This document shows positions 1-6,800 of a DNA stretch of 24,489 nucleotides, one piece after another. This DNA is from a virus. Where the stretch lies: positions 1 to 24,489 of IMG/VR virus record IMGVR_UViG_3300027631_000129, one strand, 5' to 3'. The number at the start of each line of letters is the position of its first letter. Position 1 is the first letter of the stretch. A model generated the notes under the pieces. That model worked only from the letters and a program-made list of their open reading frames with translations, made no database searches and was not told the DNA's origin. A program made the position numbers and the translations under genes.

Positions 1-81
1 GCTCTTTTTTGCTTTCCATTCGCCGTCTGGACGGTCAATCATGACTCCCAGGATGCGATCCCCAAATGCTTTTATTTTCAT
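1..81 (-). CDS. Possible GroES-type co-chaperonin, N-terminus only
   Basis: The reading frame is open from an ATG at 81 to the window edge (27 codons). It begins MKIKAFGDRILG, which resembles the opening of GroES-family proteins (K-I-x-x-x-x-D-R-I/V-L). A good Shine-Dalgarno (AAGGA) lies before the ATG. GroES or its T4 counterpart gp31 helps the host GroEL fold the major capsid protein, so a co-chaperonin would suit this genome. Only the first beta-strand region is visible, so the family call rests on a short match and could be wrong. It is the last gene of the minus-strand run that starts near 5115. Confidence 0.42.
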   Translation of the reverse strand, partial: MKIKAFGDRILGVMIDRPDGEWKAKKS

Positions 82-108
82 AATATATTTTCCTTGTTAA
101 GTGTAATT

Positions 109-468
109 TTATTCATTATAAGGCAATTCAGTCATACTGCCGTCACTATATTCTACTTCGTAATATAATGTACCATCATTTCGTTCACGAAGTTCTCGGC
201 TTGTTTCAGTCGGGTCTCCGTTGGCTGTATCTGTCTTTGGATTCGCTGTTTCTTCCTTGATACTAATTTGCTCAGTAACACCTACTACTGTATCTTTGTA
301 GTATGTTGCACTGATCTTTTCTTTACTTACTTTTACTTTGCCGCGATTGTCAATGATATCACCACGTGCATTTAATGGCATATTGCTGACGGCGCGTGTT
401 TCCTCATGCTGCGCAGCAATTGCTGACATATTAATTTGGGTACCGCGAGCGGTTGTTACTGTTTTCAT
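109..468 (-). CDS. Hypothetical phage protein, 119 aa, polar
   Basis: I do not recognise the function. The N-terminal half has the look of small proteins in marine T4-type phages, with a short N-terminal stretch (TTARGTQINMSAIAAQ) and a PLNARGDIID segment. The middle is rich in K, E, T and S and is probably disordered. The C-terminal end (GTLYYEVEYSDGSMTELP) looks like two beta strands. There is no membrane segment or cysteine. Its ATG overlaps the end of the upstream DnaE-like gene by 4 bases (ATGA type), so the two are probably translationally coupled. Confidence 0.75.
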   Translation of the reverse strand: MKTVTTARGTQINMSAIAAQHEETRAVSNMPLNARGDIIDNRGKVKVSKEKISATYYKDTVVGVTEQISIKEETANPKTDTANGDPTETSRELRERNDGTLYYEVEYSDGSMTELPYNE

Positions 469-1034
469 TTTAAGAACTCCTTAATGTCCAGGTTGTATTT
501 TAAGCTATCAATTCGGTGAACACCCAACAAAAACAACATATAACTTGCTACGCTAGATCCACGTCCTACGCCCAACACAATGTTATTTGTTTTACAAACA
601 TCTACCATATATGCTAAGAAACGCAAAACAGGCAGCATACCACGTTCGTTATATAAATCAAATTCTAGTGAAACACGCTGCTTCTTTTCAATAGTGTCAC
701 ATTGTTTAATGCACACATCGTAGATGGGATATTTTTTGTATTCGTCTGTCATGTGCCAGTTGTTGGTACAATGTTCTACAAAATTGTCACCAGTGTATTC
801 AGTTTGGGCATTGATGCTATCTTCAACATCATATTCCCTACACCAGTTATTATATATATTTATCGGGTCAACATCTTCAAATATTGCAGCATCAATGTGT
901 ATATCACTTAGCCAAGCAGATATGACATCATTCTCCGATAATATTAGCTGATGATTCTGATTCGATCTCGCCAATTTCCAACCCGCCTTCATGTTTGTGT
1001 TCGTTTTTTTCGACAGCATCTGATACGTAGTCAT
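465..1034 (-). CDS. Truncated DNA polymerase III alpha (DnaE)-like protein
   Basis: About 189 aa. The last 70 residues follow bacterial DNA polymerase III alpha closely: a region like RVSLEFDLYNERG, then the phosphate-binding signature GVGRGSSVASY (residues 155-165), then GVHRIDSLKYNLDIKEFL, matching DnaE G-I-T-x-x-D-P-L-x-x-x-L-x-x-E-R-F-L. The protein stops just where DnaE continues into the catalytic PDFDVDF segment, so the metal-binding aspartates are absent and it cannot polymerise alone. There is no PHP domain. I chose the ATG at 1034 because AGGA stands 8 bases upstream; this makes a long overlap (about 107 bases) with the preceding gene. ATG 992 is an alternative with no good ribosome site. 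It may bind nucleotides or act on host replication, but its role is unknown. Confidence 0.75.
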   Translation of the reverse strand: MTTYQMLSKKTNTNMKAGWKLARSNQNHQLILSENDVISAWLSDIHIDAAIFEDVDPINIYNNWCREYDVEDSINAQTEYTGDNFVEHCTNNWHMTDEYKKYPIYDVCIKQCDTIEKKQRVSLEFDLYNERGMLPVLRFLAYMVDVCKTNNIVLGVGRGSSVASYMLFLLGVHRIDSLKYNLDIKEFLK

Positions 1035-1212
1035 TGATCTTTTCCTGCTTGTGCATTCTAATAATTGCAACATAATTGTTTAGTTGGTCAATAACAGATT
1101 GGCTCATTCCAGCACTGTTGGCAGCTAAAACTTTTTTTAGAACCTGCTTCTCGAATTCAATACTTTCTTCCATACTGAGATCTTCTAGTGATTTATCATT
1201 AAACTTCAACAT
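928..1212 (-). CDS. Hypothetical acidic helical protein, 94 aa
   Basis: I do not recognise this protein. The first two thirds look helical (SMEESIEFEKQVLKKVLAAN, then a stretch with hydrophobic residues at helix spacing), and the C-terminal third is charged and flexible with E, H, K and S. There is no signal peptide or membrane segment. AGGA sits before the ATG. The start overlaps the end of the sulfotransferase-like gene by 14 bases, and its own 3' end runs inside the DnaE-like gene in another frame. Confidence 0.7.
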   Translation of the reverse strand: MLKFNDKSLEDLSMEESIEFEKQVLKKVLAANSAGMSQSVIDQLNNYVAIIRMHKQEKINDYVSDAVEKNEHKHEGGLEIGEIESESSANIIGE

Positions 1213-1939
1213 ATCTATATCCTACCCATGCTGCCCATTTGGTTATTCTTTGGTGCCAATCTAACAATGGTTCACTATCTATATATGTTAGCAGACGATT
1301 ATATTCAGATTGGTCTCCTGCAACAAGTAAACTTATGTCCACTCGATGCACTGTGATGTTGTATTTCTCAACAATGTGTTTGAAAAAATCATTTTCATCA
1401 GTTTCCAGAGTATTGCACTCATACATTTTTTCACTAGCTAAGTTATAATCTACTCGTTCGCCACGGTTTTTTAAACTATTCCAACGGCGATGTATTAAGC
1501 TTTGCTTGACGTTGTAATCGCCTTGATCATCGTATATAAAAGGATAAATCCACCGATTAAATCCAGCATCAGTTATCTTTTTGACCATGTGTTCAGAGAT
1601 GACCTCATCTTCTGGATCATTGATAATGTCATGCGGGAATGTTTTGATTGCAATTTTATCAAACGGACTAATTCTGTGAAATTTGTGTGGGTCTTCAAGA
1701 CATTGTTTTATTTCTAATTCAACATCAACAATGTCTTGGTTATACATATCGTCATCTGCTAACACAGTGTCGTTTAATACCCAGCTAGTAGCATATGACG
1801 CAAGTGCTACATCATTATCTTCATTATGCATCACATTTATATTGGGAAAACCAGCATGCTGATTAACAAACCAAGTGAGCATTGTGCCAGATAATCCTGC
1901 TAGATACTGTACAACAAATTTGTCAGCAGTTGCTATCAA
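1199..1939 (-). CDS. Sulfotransferase-like P-loop protein, paralog A
   Basis: 246 aa. The N-terminus has a hydrophobic strand followed by AGLSGTMLTWFVNQHAGFP (residues 14-32). This resembles the 5'-phosphosulfate-binding loop of PAPS sulfotransferases (x-x-G/S-G-T/S-x-x-x, then helix). The C-terminal part has a YNRLL..I..EPLLDW segment like the end of such folds. It is clearly paralogous to the protein at 17201-17932, which shares the loop and the C-terminal pattern. The start codon appears to be TTG: the frame begins just after the MazG stop, and the first ATG would cut into the P-loop. The substrate is unknown, and enzymatic activity is inferred from fold resemblance only. Confidence 0.6.
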   Translation of the reverse strand: MIATADKFVVQYLAGLSGTMLTWFVNQHAGFPNINVMHNEDNDVALASYATSWVLNDTVLADDDMYNQDIVDVELEIKQCLEDPHKFHRISPFDKIAIKTFPHDIINDPEDEVISEHMVKKITDAGFNRWIYPFIYDDQGDYNVKQSLIHRRWNSLKNRGERVDYNLASEKMYECNTLETDENDFFKHIVEKYNITVHRVDISLLVAGDQSEYNRLLTYIDSEPLLDWHQRITKWAAWVGYRYVEV

Positions 1940-2347
1940 TTAAAGGTCGCCTTCTTCACGGTTTTCACTGTAATACGGATCGAATGAACCACCTGGATAG
2001 CGGGATTCCAACTTGCGTACATTTTCAGCAAACACTTCATTTGGGTCTTCACCAATTGCGCGACATGCATTTACAAAATACCAAGCAATGTCACCAAGTT
2101 CACGCTTCATATGAAAGATTGTTTCGTCATTCATTGGTTTACCTTGGAATACACATTTCTTTACGATTTCTGCAAACTCGCCACCCTCGGCACTCATGCC
2201 AATCGCACCTGTCATTAGTAGTGAGATATTGACAGTTTCATTTAGTTCACGTAGACGTGCAATCATTGATTCTAGATCATTACTGGAATCACTCGTTACT
2301 TCTGCCACGAACTGGCTATAAGCGTTTAGATCAACTTGTTTATTCAT
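1940..2347 (-). CDS. mazG: MazG-like nucleotide pyrophosphohydrolase
   Basis: 135 aa. It carries the all-alpha NTP pyrophosphatase metal-binding pattern: AEGGEFAE (E54, E57, E60) and RELGDIAWY (E83, D86), followed by NVRKLESRYPGG, a usual end of the MazG core. Family members hydrolyse NTPs or dNTPs to monophosphates. Phage MazG proteins are common in marine T4-type viruses and have been linked to nucleotide pool or (p)ppGpp control, although this is debated. The ATG overlaps the upstream stop (ATGA), with AGAGGA before it. It lies between an SGNH-like gene and a sulfotransferase-like gene in the coupled run. Confidence 0.88.
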   Translation of the reverse strand: MNKQVDLNAYSQFVAEVTSDSSNDLESMIARLRELNETVNISLLMTGAIGMSAEGGEFAEIVKKCVFQGKPMNDETIFHMKRELGDIAWYFVNACRAIGEDPNEVFAENVRKLESRYPGGSFDPYYSENREEGDL

Positions 2348-3060
2348 TTTATTCCTCTTAAATAATCGCCCACAGGGCTGTTCATAATGTATTCTTTATA
2401 TAATATAGTATTTCCTTCACTTGTCAAGTGTCTTGTTTCATCATAATATTTCATTATATCACCACGGGATTGCTCTAACCAGGATATGAAGTTTGTGTTG
2501 CCTAAATTTCCAGCGCTGGTGTTGCTGAAAGAAAAATGATAAAAATGATTAAAATAATTATCATATAGTTCCAATGTAGAGGAAAAGAGATCAAAATATT
2601 CAGTAGCAAAATTTTTAAACGTGCCATCATCATTAATTTGATATTCAGCATGCTGACTTTTCAGAACAGTGCCTAGATTGTTATACAAGGATGAAACTTC
2701 TTGCAACTTTGCAGCAGTATCAAACATAAGAGGTATTGCCATATTGGCTCTTGCAATATCATATGACATCTGAATATAATTTTCCGATACTGGGAAGGCG
2801 ACCATTTTTCTATTAGAACTAAATCCCTCTAGCGGCATTGACCATCTGCTTATACCAGTATGTTGCACGATTACACAATCATATTCTAATTTATTGGCTA
2901 CAATATATTTCAACACAAAATCAAAGTAGACGGCGCCGTGTCCACTAACGGCATAATTGTCTACGTGTACGTTGTGGTTACGGGCTATTTGTATTGCCCA
3001 AATATCATCGCAGCTATGATGATTACTGTGACTACATCCTATTACTGCGATTCGTTTCAT
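2344..3060 (-). CDS. SGNH/GDSL hydrolase-like protein A
   Basis: 238 aa. The N-terminal strand ends in IGCSHSN (nucleophile-position Ser10, SGNH block I-like). It is followed by VSGHG around residue 40 (glycine block) and, near the end, DETRHLTSEGN, which places Asp207 and His211 as the D-x-x-H block V. These enzymes deacylate or, in some branches, transfer acyl groups on lipids and glycans. The central block with the catalytic-fold Asn is not obvious, so activity is uncertain. The gene starts with an ATGA overlap on the Fe-S carrier gene. Two other SGNH-like genes in the window (5228-6199 and 8129-8863) share the same layout but little sequence. Confidence 0.6.
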   Translation of the reverse strand: MKRIAVIGCSHSNHHSCDDIWAIQIARNHNVHVDNYAVSGHGAVYFDFVLKYIVANKLEYDCVIVQHTGISRWSMPLEGFSSNRKMVAFPVSENYIQMSYDIARANMAIPLMFDTAAKLQEVSSLYNNLGTVLKSQHAEYQINDDGTFKNFATEYFDLFSSTLELYDNYFNHFYHFSFSNTSAGNLGNTNFISWLEQSRGDIMKYYDETRHLTSEGNTILYKEYIMNSPVGDYLRGIK

Positions 3061-3431
3061 TCTGGAAGTTTGAAGCTTTCTTGGTTGGCTGCGACTGCAT
3101 CCATGTCAAAATTAACACTTTCTCCACAACCGCACCCTGCTGCTGCCTGCGGATTGTTTATCTCTAGTGTAGTACCAAACACTCCTTTGTTAAGGATAAG
3201 TTCCATGCCAAATAGGTACATAAGGCTATAACCATCAAGTACAAAAGTACCACCGTTACTTAGGGTAATAACCTCGTCTGCCATGTCATCAATTTGTTCC
3301 TCTGTAATCAAATCCCAAACATATTTGAAGCCAGCACACCCGCCGCCAGCAACGCTTAGTTTGGGTATCTTGCCTTCAATATCCTGAATACCTTTTAAAT
3401 GCATTTCTGCTTCTGGACTAATTTTAATCAT
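3057..3431 (-). CDS. A-type iron-sulfur cluster carrier (IscA/ErpA/SufA family)
   Basis: 124 aa, the normal family size. The three cluster-binding cysteines are present: C32 in GGGCAGF, and C100 and C102 in AGCGCGESVNF. Members receive Fe-S clusters from a scaffold and deliver them to apo-proteins. The start is the ATG at 3431, which forms an ATGA overlap with the APRT stop and has GGGGAGG about 10 bases upstream; the longer frame beginning at 3452 lacks family match. With the ferredoxin and the FTR1-like permease four genes upstream, it forms an iron-centred block. IscA, ErpA and SufA cannot be told apart from the sequence alone. Confidence 0.92.
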   Translation of the reverse strand: MIKISPEAEMHLKGIQDIEGKIPKLSVAGGGCAGFKYVWDLITEEQIDDMADEVITLSNGGTFVLDGYSLMYLFGMELILNKGVFGTTLEINNPQAAAGCGCGESVNFDMDAVAANQESFKLPE

Positions 3432-3964
3432 TGTAATATATCCTCCCCGCACTCTAAGTGCATATTATCTAATTCAATACTATTTAAGTACTTTAAATTA
3501 ATAACTGCTGTTCCGCCAACAACAGTGGCGCCTGTTTGCTCTACTAGTCGCTTTGTTGCTATCATGCTACCGCCTGTGGCAATAAGATCGTCAGCAATAA
3601 GCACACGGCTTGTATGCCCTAAGATGCCCTCTTGTAGCGTTATCGTGTCAGTGCTGTACTCTGTGTTATAACTTTCAGTTAACAGCTTTCCAGGATACTT
3701 GCTGCCAGCTTTGCGTACCATTACAAATGGTTTTAGCATTTCACTGGCCAGTGCTTGCCCCACAACAAAGCCACGACTTTCAATACCAACAATGTGTGTG
3801 ATGTGTCCAAACAAACTACCGTATTCCATATTACTGGCCATTTGTTCTACGATACATCCCCACATTTCGCTAGCAAACAAACTGTTCATGTCGTAAAAGT
3901 TTACGCCAGTTACTGGATAGTCAGGCACTGTTCTAATATATTGTGTTGGTTTATACTTATTCAT
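3428..3964 (-). CDS. apt: Adenine phosphoribosyltransferase
   Basis: 178 aa from the ATG at 3964, the usual length of APRT. It would convert adenine and PRPP to AMP. Visible motifs are the N-terminal IRTVPDYPVTGVNFYDM (residues 10-26; typical APRT reads I-R-x-x-P-D-F-P-x-x-G-I-x-F-x-D), IESRGFVVG (61-69), the RKAGSKYPG flexible-loop region (84-92) and the PRPP-binding loop VLIADDLIATGGSM (121-134). GGAG lies 8 bases before the start, and the gene overlaps the preceding ORF by 8 bases. It probably salvages adenine from degraded host nucleic acid into the phage nucleotide pool. It sits oddly inside a block of iron-related genes. Confidence 0.93.
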   Translation of the reverse strand: MNKYKPTQYIRTVPDYPVTGVNFYDMNSLFASEMWGCIVEQMASNMEYGSLFGHITHIVGIESRGFVVGQALASEMLKPFVMVRKAGSKYPGKLLTESYNTEYSTDTITLQEGILGHTSRVLIADDLIATGGSMIATKRLVEQTGATVVGGTAVINLKYLNSIELDNMHLECGEDILQ

Positions 3965-4235
3965 CAATTGTCTCCACATGAATTCCCCGTACCCACTCGT
4001 ACCATTCCATAGCACGTTTTTTTGCTTCTACGTGTTCAGGGTCGCTTGCCCAGTCTGCTACATCTGCTTTACTGCGCCAAGTGCTAACAGTAATTTCAAC
4101 ATCGCCAATTTCTTCGCTCTCAATACTGATAAATCCAGGATGATTTGTGCCTAGTTCACGAATACGTTTACTCATGTCCTTGTATTCGCTATTGAAGTCT
4201 TTGACTTTGGCGATGAAGAAGACTTTTACAGCCAA
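3957..4235 (-). CDS. ABM-fold (antibiotic biosynthesis monooxygenase-like) protein
   Basis: About 92 aa if it begins at the TTG at 4235. The core resembles the dimeric alpha-beta barrel ABM family: a KVFFIAKVK strand, the LGTNHPGFISIESEE segment, VEITVSTWRSKADVADWASD (strand, then helix) and PEHVEAKKRAMEWYEWV. The family includes cofactor-free monooxygenases such as YgiN and the heme-degrading IsdG proteins. The IsdG heme-ligand His and partner residues cannot be assigned with confidence. The start is uncertain: upstream ATGs would give an N-terminus read out of the permease gene. Its place between an iron permease and Fe-S genes makes a redox or heme role attractive, but this is inference. 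Confidence 0.68.
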   Translation of the reverse strand: MAVKVFFIAKVKDFNSEYKDMSKRIRELGTNHPGFISIESEEIGDVEITVSTWRSKADVADWASDPEHVEAKKRAMEWYEWVRGIHVETIDE

Positions 4236-4762
4236 TGTAGATGCTCTAATGCTTCGTAGCCAAACCATAGAGCAAGTGCCAAGTATGCCCAGTGTCCCCA
4301 AGTAAAAATAAACTTGTTAACTGTTTTAACGGTTCTACCCACAAAGAAAGCGACCACTGCAACAAGTGCAGCCAAGCCTGCTGCTAGCCAGCTTGCGTGT
4401 TCGTTTAGCAACAGCGCACTAAAGATCTCAAAACTTTCACGTGCATATACAGTTAGCACTGTTACAAAGATTACAATCTCTTTACTAAGATGTTTGATTT
4501 CATTAACGTGTTCTGCAACATGGGCTGCCATGTCTTCGCCACGCAAGAACAAATAAAACAACATAGCACTAAGGATAGCATACCCTAGCCATTCGTAGTC
4601 TTCAATAACTTCATGCAATGCAACACTCGCAACGTAGCCAGCCGCTAGACCAATCGCCCCGTATAGATATAGACGCATTGGATTAGACAGTCTAGTTAGC
4701 AGTAGAGTAATAAGTGCAATCTCTAGACACTCAATTAGTGTAATTGTAAAACTTGCTAGCAT
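4226..4762 (-). CDS. FTR1/EfeU-like iron permease, short form
   Basis: 178 aa with six predicted membrane helices (about 1-25, 31-53, 59-73, 95-119, 123-145 and 150-172). It follows the EfeU/FTR1 pattern. Helix 1 has IECLE (10-14) where the family has REGLE, and helix 4 has RESFE (108-112) where the family has the second REGLE. The last helix, FIFTWGHWAYLALALWFGYE, is close in pattern to the sixth helix of EfeU. These Glu pairs carry iron in FTR1. It is shorter than EfeU (about 276 aa) and lacks the seventh helix, and the first motif has lost its Arg. Ferredoxin lies upstream (2 bases between genes), and AGGGAG precedes the ATG. Confidence 0.68.
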   Translation of the reverse strand: MLASFTITLIECLEIALITLLLTRLSNPMRLYLYGAIGLAAGYVASVALHEVIEDYEWLGYAILSAMLFYLFLRGEDMAAHVAEHVNEIKHLSKEIVIFVTVLTVYARESFEIFSALLLNEHASWLAAGLAALVAVVAFFVGRTVKTVNKFIFTWGHWAYLALALWFGYEALEHLHWL

Positions 4763-4764
4763 GA

Positions 4765-5115
4765 TTAATCTCCCTGTCCTGGCGCTTCGCTTAGGTGTTC
4801 TAGTTTACTACCACCCGTATATCCTTTCGCTGGGTTCCAGGAGTCAGCATCTGGTAGTGAATTACGCTGTTGTGTAATCACTGGCCACATGGCGCTGTAC
4901 TTAGCATTAAGCTCAACCCAGCGTTTACCTTCTTCACCAGTGTCTGGAAGAATAGCACCTGCTGGGCATTCTGGTTCACAGACCCCGCAGTCAATACATT
5001 CATCAGGGTTGATTACTAGTGTATTCTCCCCTTCATAAAAACAGTCAACGGGGCAGACAGCCACGCAGTCCGTATACTTACATTTAATACAATCATCTGT
5101 TACTACAAATGTCAT
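4765..5115 (-). CDS. fdxA: FdxA-type 7Fe ferredoxin
   Basis: 116 aa. It carries nine cysteines in the arrangement of 3Fe-4S/4Fe-4S ferredoxins: [17 protein letters not shown] (C9, C12, C17, C21, C25) and [11 protein letters not shown] (C40, C43, C46, C50). The following [15 protein letters not shown] and the DADSW segment match the C-terminal extension of FdxA from alphaproteobacteria. It would carry electrons in the cytoplasm. AAGGA precedes the ATG. It opens the coupled gene run that continues to the left edge. Phage ferredoxins are known, but they are mostly the plant-type 2Fe-2S kind in cyanophages; this bacterial 7Fe type is less usual and probably came from a host. Confidence 0.93.
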   Translation of the reverse strand: MTFVVTDDCIKCKYTDCVAVCPVDCFYEGENTLVINPDECIDCGVCEPECPAGAILPDTGEEGKRWVELNAKYSAMWPVITQQRNSLPDADSWNPAKGYTGGSKLEHLSEAPGQGD

Positions 5116-5227
5116 TTTAGTTCATCCTTTACATGTGTTTATATTTTATTTGCTAGCCAGATATGAAATTTATTATTCCTGTGGCTGCATTCGCATAAAG
5201 TCCGCGTTATCTTTAACCAGATCGTTG

Positions 5228-6199
5228 TCAGATATTCATGACATCATGGATAATTTTATTAGCGACAAACTCGTGCATGACTTCGTTCTGGTGACCACAA
5301 TCACAGTTAAAATCTGCAAATTGTTGTCCAGCAGATTTGCATGATCTTTCAAAATGCTTGTGTGCTGATCCAGATAGTGATTTTACTTCAGTATCAAAAA
5401 CATCAGTGACCTGTTTAATTGCACTACGCACTACTTTAAAATCATCAGTAGGATCATTAAACTGTGCATGCTCATCCCAGCAGAACCAATTGAACGGAAT
5501 CTGATTCCAACGCCAAATAGCATTCATTGTTTTGATAAAATTGTAATCTTTGATGAATGGCAACATTGAAATATTTTCATAATTTATGAAATTATCCAGC
5601 ACATCCATAACTACATCATACATACCAGCAGCCGGAGTATCAATAATATCTGGCAGCATATCAAGCAGTAACTGGTATTGTCGTTTTTTATCCTGCCGTT
5701 TGAAAGAAGTTGGCAATCTTACCAGCAATTTGTCAGTAATGGTGGTATGCCCTACTAATCCGCCATCTTCTGGATTAGTAACTGTTTTACTAGGAATACT
5801 ATAGCAATTGGTTAATTGTGGAACGAATTCTGCACGACGAAACACTCCAAAATCGCCCAGCAAATCTCGACTCATCCTAGTGGTACCTTCAGCAACCCGT
5901 AGCTCACAGATAACACGCTTGCAGCGTTCACGAGCACCAGGTACATCTAGAAAATCAATCATCTGTTGTACAATTGTGTCATTATCATTGCCTGGCATGC
6001 TAGCATTAAACACTGGTAACCCGAGTGCAACTCCTACTCGTTCAGCCCAGATATGCTCACGGGAGATAGCTTGGCTATCTCCACGCATGCAAACACCGCT
6101 AGTGTGACTGGTACCGAACGCTGCAATAAAATCACCGTCTGGGAGATACTGCGCGAGTTCAGACAACTTTTCTTCACGTGTTTTGAACTTTAGTCTCAT
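5228..6199 (-). CDS. SGNH/GDSL hydrolase-like protein B
   Basis: 323 aa. FIAAFGTSHTSGV (residues 24-36) puts a Ser in the SGNH block I position. SMPGNDNDTIVQQMIDFLD, downstream, looks like the Gly/Asn block, and a C-terminal CDCGHQNEVMHEFVANKI gives a D-x-x-H-like block V followed by the usual helix. This layout is common among uncharacterised SGNH-like proteins of marine phages. The substrate is unknown; acyl removal or transfer on host or phage glycans is one possibility. It starts with an ATGA overlap on the QueD-like gene. A 112-base gap separates it from ferredoxin. Confidence 0.55.
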   Translation of the reverse strand: MRLKFKTREEKLSELAQYLPDGDFIAAFGTSHTSGVCMRGDSQAISREHIWAERVGVALGLPVFNASMPGNDNDTIVQQMIDFLDVPGARERCKRVICELRVAEGTTRMSRDLLGDFGVFRRAEFVPQLTNCYSIPSKTVTNPEDGGLVGHTTITDKLLVRLPTSFKRQDKKRQYQLLLDMLPDIIDTPAAGMYDVVMDVLDNFINYENISMLPFIKDYNFIKTMNAIWRWNQIPFNWFCWDEHAQFNDPTDDFKVVRSAIKQVTDVFDTEVKSLSGSAHKHFERSCKSAGQQFADFNCDCGHQNEVMHEFVANKIIHDVMNI

Positions 6200-6702
6200 G
6201 CAAATAGGTCTTCATTCCATTCACGGTGGCCTTCTCTGTACGCCATGTTAGCTTGTGTTTCACGTACTTCTACACGGAAGCACCAAAGCCTATCTGCTTC
6301 TGATTGTCCCAGCATATCTGGAATATAAACTCCATTTACAAATTTGTATAGCTGATCAGAAAGTCCTTCACAACCTAGCTTGGGCAACACAGTTAGTTTT
6401 GCTAGCTTCCGGGCCTGAAGTTCTTTGTAAATGTCTAATTCTGGATCATCTTCTGCCACAAGCAATGTGTGATCAAATTGATCTTCCAGCATCTTTTTTA
6501 ATTCTCGTAGTCCACCATAATCCATTGCCCAGTTACGAGCATCTAAATCATTTGTTCCAAAATAGAACTTCATGCTGAACGCATAACCATGGATAGTGTT
6601 ACAATGCGAATCTGCTCGCCACTGCCTGTATGCACATGGAAAAGCATCGACGTATTCTTTTGTACTTACATATTTGTAAGTAATGGGCTGTACTGTTGTC
6701 AT
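6196..6702 (-). CDS. queD: QueD-like 6-carboxytetrahydropterin/6-pyruvoyl-tetrahydropterin synthase homolog
   Basis: 168 aa from the ATG at 6702, which has AGAGG about 8 bases upstream. T-fold landmarks are present: the catalytic Cys in DSHCNTIHGYAF (C34), the WAMDYGGLRELKKML segment (58-72) matching D-F-x-x-L-K, the catalytic Asp-His in FDHTLLV (D77, H78) and a substrate Glu in VEVRETQ (E148). QueD makes 6-carboxy-tetrahydropterin on the queuosine/preQ0 route, which some phages use to modify DNA with 7-deazaguanines. Two of the three zinc ligands look replaced by Tyr (Y25 and Y40, where His is normal), so zinc binding or substrate may differ. No other preQ0 gene is seen in the window. Confidence 0.82.
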   Translation of the reverse strand: MTTVQPITYKYVSTKEYVDAFPCAYRQWRADSHCNTIHGYAFSMKFYFGTNDLDARNWAMDYGGLRELKKMLEDQFDHTLLVAEDDPELDIYKELQARKLAKLTVLPKLGCEGLSDQLYKFVNGVYIPDMLGQSEADRLWCFRVEVRETQANMAYREGHREWNEDLFA

Positions 6703-6728
6703 TCTATTACCTCTTGACAGGAGCGGAA

Positions 6729-6736
6729 TATTTATA
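6729..6736 (-). promoter_or_regulatory. T4-type late promoter TATAAATA before queD
   Basis: The minus strand reads exactly TATAAATA, the T4 late promoter consensus recognised by gp55-type sigma. It lies 27 bases before the QueD-like ATG, a normal leader length. It sits downstream of the sigma70-type promoter at 6770-6798, giving the gene both early and late expression. Confidence 0.6.
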
Positions 6737-6769
6737 GAGGGTCGATCCGTTTGAAGACCTCTTGTCATC

Positions 6770-6798
6770 ATATTATATTGAATATGGTAGGTTGTCAA
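6770..6798 (-). promoter_or_regulatory. Sigma70-type promoter for queD/SGNH operon
   Basis: TTGACA (6798-6793), a 17-base spacer and TAATAT (6775-6770) on the minus strand, about 70 bases before the QueD-like start. It is a near-perfect host-type promoter, typical of T4-type early genes. Confidence 0.72.
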
Positions 6799-6800
6799 GC

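Noticed and set aside
3957-4301. Longer 114-aa version of the ABM-fold protein
   Set aside because: The extra N-terminus is read out of frame from the permease gene and does not fit the family; a start near 4235 is preferred.
5173-5230. Minus-strand peptide-like frame (SDNDLVKDNADFMRMQPQE) in the gap between ferredoxin and the SGNH-like gene
   Set aside because: It has no start codon before an in-frame TGA except Met codons near its very end, and no ribosome site, so it is not called as a gene.
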